Source: Streptomyces fulvoviolaceus (GTDB lineage Bacteria; Actinomycetota; Actinomycetes; Streptomycetales; Streptomycetaceae). From it: a stretch of DNA of 64,000 nucleotides. The DNA lies in assembly GCF_000718165.1 (NCBI RefSeq), contig NZ_JOEY01000062.1, forward strand, positions 4,268 to 68,267, written 5' to 3'. The notes beneath the pieces were generated by a model, which saw only the letters and a list, made by a program, of their open reading frames with translations, was not told the DNA's origin and searched no databases. Position 1 is the stretch's first letter. Each line of letters begins with the position of its first letter. A program made the translations under genes and the position numbers. Positions 44,511 through 53,496 of this stretch are shown piece after piece.

Positions 44511-45485
44511 ATGCCAGAGCGCAACCCCATCCTGATCACCGGTGCCGCCGGCGAGATCGGTGGTGTGAGCCGGACGATGGTCGACATGCTGCTCGAACAA
44601 GGGCACCCGGTGCGCGCGTTCGTGCGCCAGGACGACGAACGCGCGCACTCGCTCCGCCAGGCAGGGGCCGAGGTCTTCGTCGGTGACCTGCTCACCATCG
44701 CCGACGTGACCGCCGCGCTGAAGGGCGTCCGGCGCATCTACTTCAGCATGAGCCTGTCGCCGTACTACACCGACGCCGTCAGCCTGATGGCCGCGGCGGC
44801 GCGGGCCCAGGGCGACATCGAGGTGTTCGTCAACATCTCCGAGTACGAGCAGTCGTTCATGACGTTCGACAAGATGACCGCGCCGGAGGAGGAACGGCGC
44901 GCGTGGCTCGGCGGACTCATCGCCAACTGGTCGCCGCAGCAGCGTGCCCACTGGGTCGCCGAGCAGGTGCTGGACTGGTCCGGCCTCCCGACCGTCAACA
45001 TCCGCGGAGCCATGTTCGTCGAGAACCCCCTGATGACCTGGCTGGCACTGGAGCCGCTGAGCAAGGGTGAGTTGCGCCTGCCCTTCGGCGACCACCGACT
45101 AGCACCCGTCGCGGGGTACGACGTGGCGGAGCTGTGCGCGAAGATCCTGACCGGCCCGGTGCCGCACATCTCGAAGGCCTACGACCTCAACGGCCCGGAG
45201 CTGAAGGACATGCACGGATTCGCCGAGGACTACGCGGCCGTACTGGGACGCCCGGTCACCTACGTCCCTGAAGACGTCGAAACCTGGAACGAGACCTACG
45301 TCGACACCGCCCTGGCCGCGTTCCCGCACACCGCGGAGCACCTGAAGACCCTGACCCGGCTGATGGGCGGCGGCGGATATCGCGGTGCCACCGACCAGCT
45401 GGAAACCCTGCTCGGACGCCCGCCGAAGACCGTGCGCTGGGCGTTGGAGAACCACCCACGCATCCGGAAGCTGGCGGCTGCCTGA
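44511..45485 (+). CDS. NmrA-like NAD(P)-binding protein
   Basis: 324 residues. An atypical SDR with the nucleotide motif ITGAAGEIGGVSR near residue 10, VRAFVRQDDERA and GDLLTIADVTAALKGVRRIY; no YxxxK catalytic pair in the classical place. NmrA-like proteins act as redox sensors or as reductases. It starts 64 bases after SDR copy B and is cotranscribed from cassette 6. Confidence 0.85.
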   Translation: MPERNPILITGAAGEIGGVSRTMVDMLLEQGHPVRAFVRQDDERAHSLRQAGAEVFVGDLLTIADVTAALKGVRRIYFSMSLSPYYTDAVSLMAAAARAQGDIEVFVNISEYEQSFMTFDKMTAPEEERRAWLGGLIANWSPQQRAHWVAEQVLDWSGLPTVNIRGAMFVENPLMTWLALEPLSKGELRLPFGDHRLAPVAGYDVAELCAKILTGPVPHISKAYDLNGPELKDMHGFAEDYAAVLGRPVTYVPEDVETWNETYVDTALAAFPHTAEHLKTLTRLMGGGGYRGATDQLETLLGRPPKTVRWALENHPRIRKLAAA

Positions 45486-45547
45486 GCGGCTGAGGGGCCC
45501 GGGCAGAGCGAGAACACCACACCGGGGCCCGCGGACTGAACACGAGT

Positions 45548-45595
45548 GGAGGCCGCCTCGACCCGCGCTCGGCGATCAACGCCGAGGCGGCCTCC
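45548..45595. terminator. 13-bp perfect inverted repeat between convergent genes
   Basis: GGAGGCCGCCTCG (45548-45560) and CGAGGCGGCCTCC (45583-45595) flank a 22-base loop. Placed between the NmrA-like gene and the convergent dihydrolipoyl dehydrogenase gene, it is a likely bidirectional terminator, although no T-run follows. No gene is seen in 45486-45743. Confidence 0.55.
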
Positions 45596-45743
45596 CGGCA
45601 GTCGCACCCGTCAAGGGCGCGTGCAGCAAGGCCGGCCACTCAGCCATTCGGCTAGCGCGCTCCTGCCAAGAGTCTGGCAGCTCGAGGTCGCGAACCCGAT
45701 CCGAGCAACAACGGGCCCTGTTGCCGCTGCGCCAAGCACCCCG

Positions 45744-47156
45744 CTACATGTTGATCATGTGCCCGGCCAGGCCGTGGACCGCTTCCTTGACCGCCTCGCC
45801 CAGGGTGGGGTGGGCGTGCACGTTGCGGGCGACCTCGTGGACGGTGAGGTCCCACTGCTGGGCCAGGGTCAGCTCGGGGAGCAGTTCGGTGACGTCCGGG
45901 CCGATGAGGTGGGCGCCGAGGAGCTCGCCGTACCTGGCGTCGCTGATCAGCTTCACGAAGCCGGTCGCATCACCGAGGCCGTGGGCCTTGGCGTTCGCGG
46001 TGAACGGGAACTTGGCGACCTGGACGTCGTACCCCTTCTCCCTCGCCTGCGCCTCGGTGTAGCCGAAGCTGGCGATCTGGGGCTGGCAGTAGGTGGCGCG
46101 CGGGATCATCGCGTAGTCCAGCTCCATCGTCTCCGCGTCCGCGAGCGTCTCGGCGGCGATCACGCCCATCGCCTCGGCGGCGTGCGCGAGCATCAGCTTC
46201 GCGGTGACGTCACCGATGGCATAGATGTGCGGGACGGAGGTGCGGCAGCGGCCGTCCACGTCGATCGCGCCGCGCTCGGTAACGGTCACGCCGGTGTTCT
46301 CCAGGCCGTAGCCGGTGACGTTCGGCGCGAACCCGATCGCCTGGAGGACCTTGTCGGCCTCCAGGACCTGCTGAGCGCCGTCCTTGCCGGTGACCGTGAC
46401 ACGGACCTGCGGACCGGACTCGTCGATCGACTCGACACGCGTCGAGGTGAGGACGTCGATGCCCAACTTCCGGTACTGCTTGGCGAGTTCGGCGGAGACC
46501 TCGGCATCCTCCAGCGGCGCGACCCGGTCCAGGAACTCGACGACGGTGACCTTCACACCATAGTTGTGCAGCACGTAGGCGAACTCGATGCCGATCGCGC
46601 CGGCACCCGCGATCACGATGGACTGCGGCAGGTCCTCGGCCAGGATCTGCTCCTCGAACGTCACCACCCGGGAGGTACGGCGGGTACCCGGCAGCAGCCT
46701 CGGGGTGGCGCCGGTGGCGATGATGCAGTCATCGAAGCCGATGGTGCGGATGTTGCCGTCGTAGTCGGCGACCTGAAGCGTGTGCGGGTCGAGGAACGTG
46801 CCGCGGCCGCTGATCTCCGTGATCTTGTTCTTCTTCATCAGGTAGTGGACGCCCTTGACCCGGCCGTCCGCGACCTTCCGGCTGCGGCGGAAGGCCTCCC
46901 CGTAGTCGAAGGAGACCTCACCCTCGACCTTGATGCCGAAGGTCTTCGCCTCGCGCGTGAAGATGTGCGCCAGCTCGGCGTTGCGCAGCAGGGCCTTGGT
47001 GGGGATACAGCCCACGTTCAGACAGACACCGCCCCAGTACTTCTCCTCCACCACCGCGACGCTCTTGCCCAGTTGGGCGGCTCGGATGGCGGCGACGTAT
47101 CCGCCGGGGCCCGCGCCGAGTACGACGACGTCGAAACGCTCACCCTGCTCGTCCAT
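45744..47156 (-). CDS. lpdA: Dihydrolipoyl dehydrogenase (E3)
   Basis: 470-residue flavoprotein that reoxidises dihydrolipoamide in 2-oxo-acid dehydrogenase complexes or the glycine cleavage system. FAD motif [15 protein letters not shown]; redox-active disulfide C45 and C50 in [16 protein letters not shown] motif [15 protein letters not shown]; second FAD motif IYAIGDV; and the C-terminal acid-base [13 protein letters not shown]. No E1 or E2 genes accompany it, so this may be an extra copy with a specialised partner. ATG 47156 is followed by a standard start. Confidence 0.95.
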   Translation of the reverse strand: MDEQGERFDVVVLGAGPGGYVAAIRAAQLGKSVAVVEEKYWGGVCLNVGCIPTKALLRNAELAHIFTREAKTFGIKVEGEVSFDYGEAFRRSRKVADGRVKGVHYLMKKNKITEISGRGTFLDPHTLQVADYDGNIRTIGFDDCIIATGATPRLLPGTRRTSRVVTFEEQILAEDLPQSIVIAGAGAIGIEFAYVLHNYGVKVTVVEFLDRVAPLEDAEVSAELAKQYRKLGIDVLTSTRVESIDESGPQVRVTVTGKDGAQQVLEADKVLQAIGFAPNVTGYGLENTGVTVTERGAIDVDGRCRTSVPHIYAIGDVTAKLMLAHAAEAMGVIAAETLADAETMELDYAMIPRATYCQPQIASFGYTEAQAREKGYDVQVAKFPFTANAKAHGLGDATGFVKLISDARYGELLGAHLIGPDVTELLPELTLAQQWDLTVHEVARNVHAHPTLGEAVKEAVHGLAGHMINM

Positions 47157-47340
47157 GGACGGTTCCTTTCCGCTGGGGCGGCCGGCTCCTCACGAGGGGC
47201 CGGCTCGCTCCCGATCGAACAATCTGTTCATCAACTCAACAACGGTGACTCCCGCCACCGCCGGCCGCAGGGCAACCGCAGGCAGTCCCCAGGACGTCCG
47301 ATTCAGCGCCCGGTCGCCGTGATCGATGCCCGCGCAGTAA

Positions 47341-48519
47341 TCATCGACTGCGGGCCGAGACCTCGGCGACTTCGTGTACTCCGGCCTCGGCGGCACCGTG
47401 CCCGAGGGGCTCGAGCCCGAAGGCGGCGACGGGTCCGTGCACGCCGGGTTTGAGGACGGCGTCCGGTGCCGCCGCGTGGACGGCGCCCCAGGCCAGCAGA
47501 GATCCCGTCATCTCGTACGGATCCGGCCCGGTGAGAACCGTCCTGGCCAGGGGGCGACCGTGGCCGTCGCGGGCGACGGCGATCACCAGGGAACGGCCGT
47601 CGGGGTCCGGTTCACGGTGCGATCCAGGGAGCCGCTCGGACCACCGTGCCAACGCGGCCCGCACCTTCGCCGACCGCAGCAAGGGCGCCTGGAGTGCGGC
47701 GGCGATCTGTATCGGACGGGTCCACCGCCCGAGCCACCCCAGCCCCACCTCGACGCTCTCCAACCGGGGGAAGACCGCCGGCAGTCCGAGATGCTCCGTG
47801 CCCGGGACGGTCATGGCCGAACGTTTCACACCGGCGTAGCGGAAAGTGCGGACACGCTTGGCGGCACGTTCGTCGACCAGACGGGAAGGACCCCCGGGAT
47901 GTGTAGGGCGGTACGCGAACCCGTCCTCGGCCGCCGCGGCGACCAGCGTCTGCCGTGTGCCTGCCGTGGTCAGGGTGTAGGAGTCGCGCAGGGTGCTCCG
48001 GTAGAGCAGTTCGTCCCCGCGTCCCGAGCGCGTGATGAAGTAGCCGATCTCGACATGGCGTGCGCGCTCGCCCGCCTTGTCCAGAGCCAGCGCCCCGGCG
48101 AGGTTGCCCGGTACGTAGTCGTAGCCGAACGCGGGCACGAGGGTCGCTCCCCGGGCGGCCGCGACGGAGTCCAGCTCATGGAGGACGCGGCGGGCGAAGG
48201 GCCCCTCCCCCGTGGAGTCGAAGTAGTGGGCCCCTGCCCGTGCGGCAGCCGTGACCGTGGCCATACCGAGCTGCATGAACGGCCCGACGGTGGAGAGGAC
48301 CACGTCGCTGGGCTCCAGGAGACGCGTGAGGTCGGCCGCCGAGGTGACATCGACCTCGGCCACCGCCAGTTCCGCCTCGAAGCGGTCGGCCAGGGCCAGC
48401 ATCCTGGTCCGACTTCGCCCGACCAAGGTCGGCTTCTCACCTCGCGCGAGCAGTTTCCCGAGCACTCGCTGCCCGGTGTACCCCGTCGCGCCCAGCAACA
48501 CGATCCTGCGCTTTTCCAC
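47341..48519 (-). CDS. Saccharopine dehydrogenase-like NAD(P)-binding protein
   Basis: 392 residues. N-terminal Rossmann motif IVLLGATGYTGQRVLGKLLA, then DVTSAADLTRLLEPSDVVLS and GEGPFARRVLHELD. It resembles the trans-acting enoyl reductase and saccharopine reductase-like group of actinobacteria, often tied to lipid metabolism. Divergent from the TetR gene at 48606 with two palindromes between, so it is the likely target of that TetR. Confidence 0.85.
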   Translation of the reverse strand: MEKRRIVLLGATGYTGQRVLGKLLARGEKPTLVGRSRTRMLALADRFEAELAVAEVDVTSAADLTRLLEPSDVVLSTVGPFMQLGMATVTAAARAGAHYFDSTGEGPFARRVLHELDSVAAARGATLVPAFGYDYVPGNLAGALALDKAGERARHVEIGYFITRSGRGDELLYRSTLRDSYTLTTAGTRQTLVAAAAEDGFAYRPTHPGGPSRLVDERAAKRVRTFRYAGVKRSAMTVPGTEHLGLPAVFPRLESVEVGLGWLGRWTRPIQIAAALQAPLLRSAKVRAALARWSERLPGSHREPDPDGRSLVIAVARDGHGRPLARTVLTGPDPYEMTGSLLAWGAVHAAAPDAVLKPGVHGPVAAFGLEPLGHGAAEAGVHEVAEVSARSR

Positions 48520-48563
48520 GGCTCCGCCTGCCTTCCGGAGGGCAGATCATGACGACCATCGAT

Positions 48564-48594
48564 TGACCCTGAGTCATTCATTGACTTGAGGTCA
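48564..48594. promoter_or_regulatory. Two TGAC-N5-GTCA sites in a divergent promoter
   Basis: TGACCCTGAGTCA (48564-48576) and TGACTTGAGGTCA (48582-48594) are spaced 18 bp apart in the gap between the saccharopine dehydrogenase-like gene and the TetR gene. They are probable operators of that TetR. Confidence 0.6.
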
Positions 48595-48605
48595 TTGAAT
48601 ATACG

Positions 48606-49244
48606 ATGGCACACATGAGAGGGCCAAACCGACGACAGATGTATGCGGAGCAGACTCGCGCGGACCTGGTGGCGGCCGCGCGCAAACTGTTCGTCGACAA
48701 CGGGTTCGCGGACACGTCGGTCGAGGCCATCACCGGGGCGGCACTGGTGAGCAAGGGCACCTTCTACCACCACTTCCCGGACAAGAAGGCGATGTTCGCC
48801 GAGCTCTACACGGAGCTGATTCAGAAGGTCGGGGACCTGGGCGACACAACGTCCGAGGCAATCCGTGCCGCGCCGGACGAGCCCGCCATGACCGCGGTGG
48901 CCAACCTCACGCACGCCTTCCTACGGCGGACCATCGACGGCCCGCTGCACCGTGAGCTGATGGCCCAGGCGCCCTCGGTCCTGGGAGAGCAGTACCGGCG
49001 CATCAACGAAACCGTCGCCCAGCCGCCGATCGAACGGCTGCTGACCGTTCTGGCCGAACGCGGCGACCTGCAACCGGACGTTCCCGTCGCTACTGTCGCC
49101 CGGCTGCTGTTGGCCGGTCTGTGCGAGGGCAACCAGATCATCGCCGCCGCGACGGATCGGGAGGAGGCCCTGACCAGGACGTTCCGCGCGATCACCCTCC
49201 TGATGTCGGGCCTGGCGGCCGACGGCATCAGCGCCCGCGGTTGA
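48606..49244 (+). CDS. TetR-family regulator divergent from the saccharopine-like gene
   Basis: 212 residues. Helix-turn-helix DLVAAARKLFVDNGFADTSV then EAITGAALVSKGTFYHHFPD. ATG 48606 or ATG 48615 starts it; 48606 is only 11 bases from the second palindrome, so the transcript leader is short or absent. It probably represses itself and 47341-48519. Confidence 0.88.
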   Translation: MAHMRGPNRRQMYAEQTRADLVAAARKLFVDNGFADTSVEAITGAALVSKGTFYHHFPDKKAMFAELYTELIQKVGDLGDTTSEAIRAAPDEPAMTAVANLTHAFLRRTIDGPLHRELMAQAPSVLGEQYRRINETVAQPPIERLLTVLAERGDLQPDVPVATVARLLLAGLCEGNQIIAAATDREEALTRTFRAITLLMSGLAADGISARG

Positions 49245-49310
49245 CCTGAACCGGGGCCCCGTCGACGGCGTCGGCGCGTAGCAGCCCTCCGCGGCCGGCA
49301 TGGCCTGTCG

Positions 49311-50369
49311 CTACCGTGCCGCCTCGTCCTCGACGTCGCGGACCAGGTCGATGGCCCGGCCCAGGGTCGCGAGCCGGGCGTCGAGGGTCTCGCCAGCGGG
49401 GTAGAAACGAACGGTGTCGACACCGGCGTCGCGCCACACGCGCAGCCGCTCGCGCACCATGTCCTCGGTTCCGATCAGCGTGGTCGCCAGCACCATCTCG
49501 TCGGTGACCAGGTCGGCCGCGCCGTCGCGGTCCCCGGCCTGCCAACGTGTCCGGACCTCGGCCGCCACCTCGGTCCATCCCTGGCGGCTGTAGGCGTTGT
49601 TGTAGAAGTTGGTGGTCGCGGAGCCCATGCCGCCGAGGCTGAAGGCCAGCTCCTTCTTGCGACCGGCCACCATCGTGCGCAGCGCGTCCTCGTCGTCCGC
49701 GAAGGCGACCTCAGCGCCCTGGCAGATGTCCAGGTCTGAGCGGCTGCGGCCGGCGGCAGCGAGGCCCCGGTCCAGGTGGTCGAAGTACGCCCCCTTGGCG
49801 CCCTCGGGTACGAAACTGGTGCCCAGCCAGCCGTCGGCGATCTCACCGGTCAGGTGCAGCATCTTCGGCGAGAGGGTCGCCAGGTAGACCGGGATGTCGT
49901 ACTCGGCGCGCATCGACAGACGCATGGGCTTCGCCTCGCCGGGCAGCGGGATCTGGAACTCCCGCCCGGTATAGGAGATCTTGTCGCCCGAGGCGGCCTG
50001 TCGCACGATCGCGACGGTCTCGCGCATCCGTGACAGCGGCCGGTCGAAGGGCACACCGTGCAGTCCTTCGATCACCTGTGGTCCGGAGGGGCCCAGACCG
50101 AGGAGGAAGCGTCCCTGGGAAATCTGCGACAGGGTGATCGCGGCGCGGGCGATGGCCATCGGCGTGCGGGTGCCGAGCTGGATGATTCCCGATCCGAGAA
50201 GCATGCGCTCCGTCTTCGCGGCGAGGTAACCCAGCGGCGAGGGCGCCTCGGAGCCCCACGCCTCCGCCACCCAGCAGATGTCCAGACCGAGCTTCTCCGC
50301 CTCGGTGACGTAGTCGACGATCTCCCGCCAATCGGCCCCGGAGGCTTCGATCGTGGTGGAGGTACGCAT
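49311..50369 (-). CDS. LLM-class flavin-dependent oxidoreductase
   Basis: 352 residues of the luciferase-like TIM-barrel fold: EAEKLGLDICWVAEAWGSEA near residue 25, LGSGIIQLGTRTPMAIARAA, and SQGRFLLGLGPSGPQVIEG. It uses reduced F420 or FMN; the family resemblance is to F420-dependent members. The ATG at 50369 overlaps the stop of the SRPBCC gene (TGATG), so the two are coupled and probably act on the same compound. Confidence 0.88.
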   Translation of the reverse strand: MRTSTTIEASGADWREIVDYVTEAEKLGLDICWVAEAWGSEAPSPLGYLAAKTERMLLGSGIIQLGTRTPMAIARAAITLSQISQGRFLLGLGPSGPQVIEGLHGVPFDRPLSRMRETVAIVRQAASGDKISYTGREFQIPLPGEAKPMRLSMRAEYDIPVYLATLSPKMLHLTGEIADGWLGTSFVPEGAKGAYFDHLDRGLAAAGRSRSDLDICQGAEVAFADDEDALRTMVAGRKKELAFSLGGMGSATTNFYNNAYSRQGWTEVAAEVRTRWQAGDRDGAADLVTDEMVLATTLIGTEDMVRERLRVWRDAGVDTVRFYPAGETLDARLATLGRAIDLVRDVEDEAAR

Positions 50370-50902
50370 CAGAGACTCGCCTCGCCCAAAGTCCCGGCAC
50401 TCTCGGCCAGCTTCTTGATCCCCTCGATGGTGACGATCATGTTGGTCTCGAACTCCCGCATACGGACGAAGACGATCTTCTGCTCCTTCTCCGGCATGCG
50501 GTCGATGGCGAAGGAGAGACCTGAGCGGGCGGGCCCCATCTGCATCCATTCCCGCAGCAGAGTGCCGCCGTCCTGCGGCTCCAACGTGAACCGCCAGATC
50601 GCCGTCGGGTTCAGCGGGTCCTCTACCGCCCAGGCGAGCCTCCTCGACGGCTCGTACTCGACGATGTGGGACGTGGTGGCCCACTCCCCCAAGGACTCAT
50701 GCCTGCTCCGGCCGACGAATCGGGCTCCCACGGCAGGGCCGCCCCTGCCGTCCAGCCATTCGACCGACTGCAGCTCGGCACTCAAACGCGGCATCAGCTC
50801 GATGTCGGACACCACCGTCCACACCTGTGCCGGTGGAGCGGCGATCCAGGTGTGGACCTCGACCGTCGGTTTGTCCGCATAGCGCGCACCCGTCCACTCC
50901 AT
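50369..50902 (-). CDS. SRPBCC (START/Bet v1-like) protein
   Basis: 177 residues. A cavity fold that binds hydrophobic ligands: VEVHTWIAAPPAQVWTVVSD near the start, then ELQSVEWLDGRGGPAVGARF and the long C-terminal helix EFETNMIVTIEGIKKLAES. Translationally coupled to the LLM oxidoreductase. The HxlR gene lies 115 bases upstream in the same orientation; an AT-rich stretch (50957-50982) with AGTAA/TTACT arms could be its operator. Confidence 0.85.
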   Translation of the reverse strand: MEWTGARYADKPTVEVHTWIAAPPAQVWTVVSDIELMPRLSAELQSVEWLDGRGGPAVGARFVGRSRHESLGEWATTSHIVEYEPSRRLAWAVEDPLNPTAIWRFTLEPQDGGTLLREWMQMGPARSGLSFAIDRMPEKEQKIVFVRMREFETNMIVTIEGIKKLAESAGTLGEASL

Positions 50903-51017
50903 GATCCGGTGGCCTCCCTGCCCCTACCGAAAACCCACATACGAGCAACTGACCAGTAAAGTTGCGTAGATAGACTTACTTGTCAAGGGCGAGCGCGGGC
51001 ACCGCCGAACTACTGAG

Positions 51018-51527
51018 TCAGCCCGCGAAACGCTCCCGCACATCCGGCCGCTCGGCCAGCTGCGGTGGATAGCCGGGGCCCATCCGGGCGCGGGTGTTGT
51101 CCGCGGTCATCGGCTCACCGCAGGCGGCGCACACCACCTCGGCATGGGTCTCATGCCCACACACATCGTGATGCATGACCACCGGCGGGCCCGCTTCACC
51201 GGCCAGCCAGCGGTCTCCCCAGCGATTCATCACCAGAAGCACGCCGTAGAAGTCGCGCCCCTTCTCGGTGAGCACGTAGTCGTACCGAACCGGCTCCGTC
51301 TGGTACGGCCGCTTCTCCAGCAGCCCCTCCTCCACCAGACGACGCAGCCGGTCCGTGAGCGTATTGCGGGCGATCCCCAGCGACTCCTGGAACGCGTCGA
51401 ACCGCCGGATCCCGTAGAACGCCTCACGCAGCACCAACGGCGTCCACCAGTCCCCGAGCAGGTCCATGGTCCGCGCGATCGAGCAGGGCCACTGCGCAAA
51501 GGATGTCCGCCTCATGACTGCCAGCAT
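51018..51527 (-). CDS. HxlR-family transcription regulator
   Basis: 169 residues. The winged helix carries the HxlR signature CSIARTMDLLGDWWTPLVLR then EAFYGIRRFDAFQESLGI. The C-terminal extension has several cysteines (HDVCGHETHAEVVCAACGEP), possibly a zinc or redox site. HxlR proteins often respond to aldehydes or electrophiles. It may control the SRPBCC-LLM pair downstream or the divergent SDR. ATG 51515 is an alternative start. Confidence 0.85.
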   Translation of the reverse strand: MLAVMRRTSFAQWPCSIARTMDLLGDWWTPLVLREAFYGIRRFDAFQESLGIARNTLTDRLRRLVEEGLLEKRPYQTEPVRYDYVLTEKGRDFYGVLLVMNRWGDRWLAGEAGPPVVMHHDVCGHETHAEVVCAACGEPMTADNTRARMGPGYPPQLAERPDVRERFAG

Positions 51528-51599
51528 AGGTTCGTCCAGTCGTGAGACCCAGCAGGTAACTCGAGCAGCGGCCGGTGCGCGGTCTCTTGTGTTCCATCA

Positions 51600-51612
51600 A
51601 TAACGAAGTTAT
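51600..51612. promoter_or_regulatory. ATAAC-N3-GTTAT operator upstream of an SDR gene
   Basis: ATAACGAAGTTAT is a 5-bp inverted repeat around GAA, 9 bases before the SDR start at 51622. The same palindrome, with the same flanking GT, is found at 53270-53282 upstream of the TetR gene. Confidence 0.65.
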
Positions 51613-51621
51613 GTTGCCGCC

Positions 51622-52518
51622 ATGAAACGTGACTTGCAGGGCAGAAAGCTGGTTGTCACCGGAGGGGCACGCGGCATCGGGGAGAAGGTGGCCCGCCTGG
51701 CCGCCGCCCGAGGAGCTCGTGTGACCGTGATCGGACTGGAACCCGATCGGTTGCGCGACCTCGCCGCCGACCTGGGCCCCGCCGCCGCCTGGCGCGAGGC
51801 CGACGTGCGTGACGGCGCGGCTCTACGGTCGGCGATCGATGAAGCCGCGGAGATCATGGGCGGCATCGACCTCGTCGTCGCCAACGCCGGGGTCGTGGCG
51901 TACGGGACGGTGCGCCAGACGGACGAGGCGTCGTTCGAACGGGTCATGGACATCAACCTGAACGGCGTCTTCCGCACCCTCAAGTACGCGACGCCCCATC
52001 TGGAGCGCAGCCGGGGTCACGTGCTGGTCGTGGCGTCCGCGCTGTCGTTCATGCCGCTGGCCGCGATGGCCTCGTACGGCGCGAGCAAGGCGGCGGCCGA
52101 GCTGCTCGCCCTGACCTATCGCCAGGAGGTGGCACATCTCGGGGTCACGGTCGGCCTGGTGCACCCCTCCTGGATCGACACGGACCTCGTCCGGGGCGCC
52201 GAGGCGGACCTCCCCTCGTTCCAGGGCCTGCGCCGACGGCTGCCCTATCCGGGCAACGTCACCACGAGCGCCGACCGGGCTGCCGCCGCGATCGTCGACG
52301 GGCTCGTGCGCCGCCGCAGCCGCGTGTACGTCCCGCGCGCGGTTGCCGTGGCCAACTGGGCGAAGGGAGCGCTGAACTCGCCGCTGGCCTGGCCCTGGGC
52401 GCGACGCTTCGCGGCCCGGGCGGTTCCGTCCCTCGAACGGGAGGTCGCGGCGCTGGGAAGGCATAACCAGCTCACGCCGGGTACCCATGCCCGTGGTGCG
52501 GGGACCAGGTCGTCCTAG
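51622..52518 (+). CDS. Short-chain dehydrogenase/reductase, type C
   Basis: 298 residues. VTGGARGIGEKVARLAAARG, VANAGVVAYGTVRQTDEAS (the usual NNAG reads VANAG), VASALSFMPLAAMASYGASK and VHPSWIDTDLVRG. The last 80 residues are basic and may contact membrane. Its operator matches that of the convergent TetR gene at 52553-53236, so this SDR belongs to that regulon. Confidence 0.88.
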   Translation: MKRDLQGRKLVVTGGARGIGEKVARLAAARGARVTVIGLEPDRLRDLAADLGPAAAWREADVRDGAALRSAIDEAAEIMGGIDLVVANAGVVAYGTVRQTDEASFERVMDINLNGVFRTLKYATPHLERSRGHVLVVASALSFMPLAAMASYGASKAAAELLALTYRQEVAHLGVTVGLVHPSWIDTDLVRGAEADLPSFQGLRRRLPYPGNVTTSADRAAAAIVDGLVRRRSRVYVPRAVAVANWAKGALNSPLAWPWARRFAARAVPSLEREVAALGRHNQLTPGTHARGAGTRSS

Positions 52519-52552
52519 CCGCCCGCGGGACTGCACCCAACCGCCCGGCTTC

Positions 52553-53236
52553 TCACTCGCCTTGGAGGATGGAGTCGTACAGGCGCGCGCCGGCCTCGTG
52601 CGAGGCCTCGGCACGTTCTCGCTTGTCACCCAACCCGACAGAGAAGTTAACGCCCATCGGCAGGAGCACCTGCATCACGGCGTCATCGAACTCGACGAAA
52701 TGCTCGGCCAGTTCAAGGGTGATGTAACCGTGCACGAAACTCCACAACTGGGCGGCCATGACCTCGGGTTCCTGCCGCTCGACCCTGCCTGAGTGCACGA
52801 GCCGTTCGCAGGCCGCAGTGACATGAGCGTGGGCTTCGCGAAAGGCCGGGGAATGCCCGCTCAGGCGAAGGTCCGCATCCGACAGAGGCCGGTAAGTCGC
52901 CCGAGTGGACAGCCCGAACATCAGGTCGTAGAGGTGAGGGTTCTCGCGGGCCAGCCGACGACAGGTCAAGGCCATGGCGAAGAGATCCGCGATCGGGTCC
53001 TCCGTCACCGGCACCTGGGCGAACGCCCTGCCGAGTTCCTTGAACCCGTGGTCGGCAACAGCGCTCATCAGCTCGGGGATCCCGCCGAAGTGGCTGTAGA
53101 CCACCATGGTCGACAGTCCGCTCGCGGAAGCCACCGTGCGCGCCTTCACGGCAGACGGCCCCTGCTCGGCCAGCAGACCGATGGCCGCCCGCACAAGCCG
53201 TTCCGGTGCATCGTCAAGCCTCGCCCGCCCTGCCAT
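52553..53236 (-). CDS. TetR-family regulator of the ATAAC-N3-GTTAT regulon
   Basis: About 227 residues from ATG 53236, with GGAGG 10 bases upstream. Helix-turn-helix PERLVRAAIGLLAEQGPSAV then KARTVASASGLSTMVVYSHF; WHG-type C-terminal domain (FVHGYITLELAEHFVEFDD). A matching palindrome lies 34 bases upstream of its start and another precedes the SDR at 51622. It also faces the enoyl-CoA hydratase operon at 53497. Confidence 0.88.
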   Translation of the reverse strand: MAGRARLDDAPERLVRAAIGLLAEQGPSAVKARTVASASGLSTMVVYSHFGGIPELMSAVADHGFKELGRAFAQVPVTEDPIADLFAMALTCRRLARENPHLYDLMFGLSTRATYRPLSDADLRLSGHSPAFREAHAHVTAACERLVHSGRVERQEPEVMAAQLWSFVHGYITLELAEHFVEFDDAVMQVLLPMGVNFSVGLGDKRERAEASHEAGARLYDSILQGE

Positions 53237-53269
53237 GTCTCGCACGCCTCCAGCATTGACACGCTCAAA

Positions 53270-53282
53270 ATAACTTGGTTAT
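53270..53282. promoter_or_regulatory. ATAAC-N3-GTTAT operator between TetR and the hydratase operon
   Basis: ATAACTTGGTTAT followed by GT, matching 51600-51612 in arms and flank. Located in the divergent gap 53237-53496, where it could control both directions; the rest of the gap shows no gene. Confidence 0.65.
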
Positions 53283-53496
53283 GTAATTCTTCACGGCAAT
53301 AGTACACATCGCACGTGACGTGCCGTCCCGGATACACGCGTCCGTCCTTGGACGCGTCATCACGCGCTGTTCCAGTCTCGTGCCGCCTGTGCGGACACAG
53401 CCCGTTGGGGCGAAAACCGACCCCATCGCCGCGACACGCATCCGCAGCTGTCCCACGCACTTCCCACCCCCATGAACTCAGCACGGGAGCAGATTC

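Noticed and set aside
51744..51755. ACCCGATCGGTT inside the SDR gene at 51622, similar to the TetR operator
   Set aside because: It lies in coding sequence, lacks the AAA/TTT ends and has no promoter geometry; it encodes conserved residues (PDRL).
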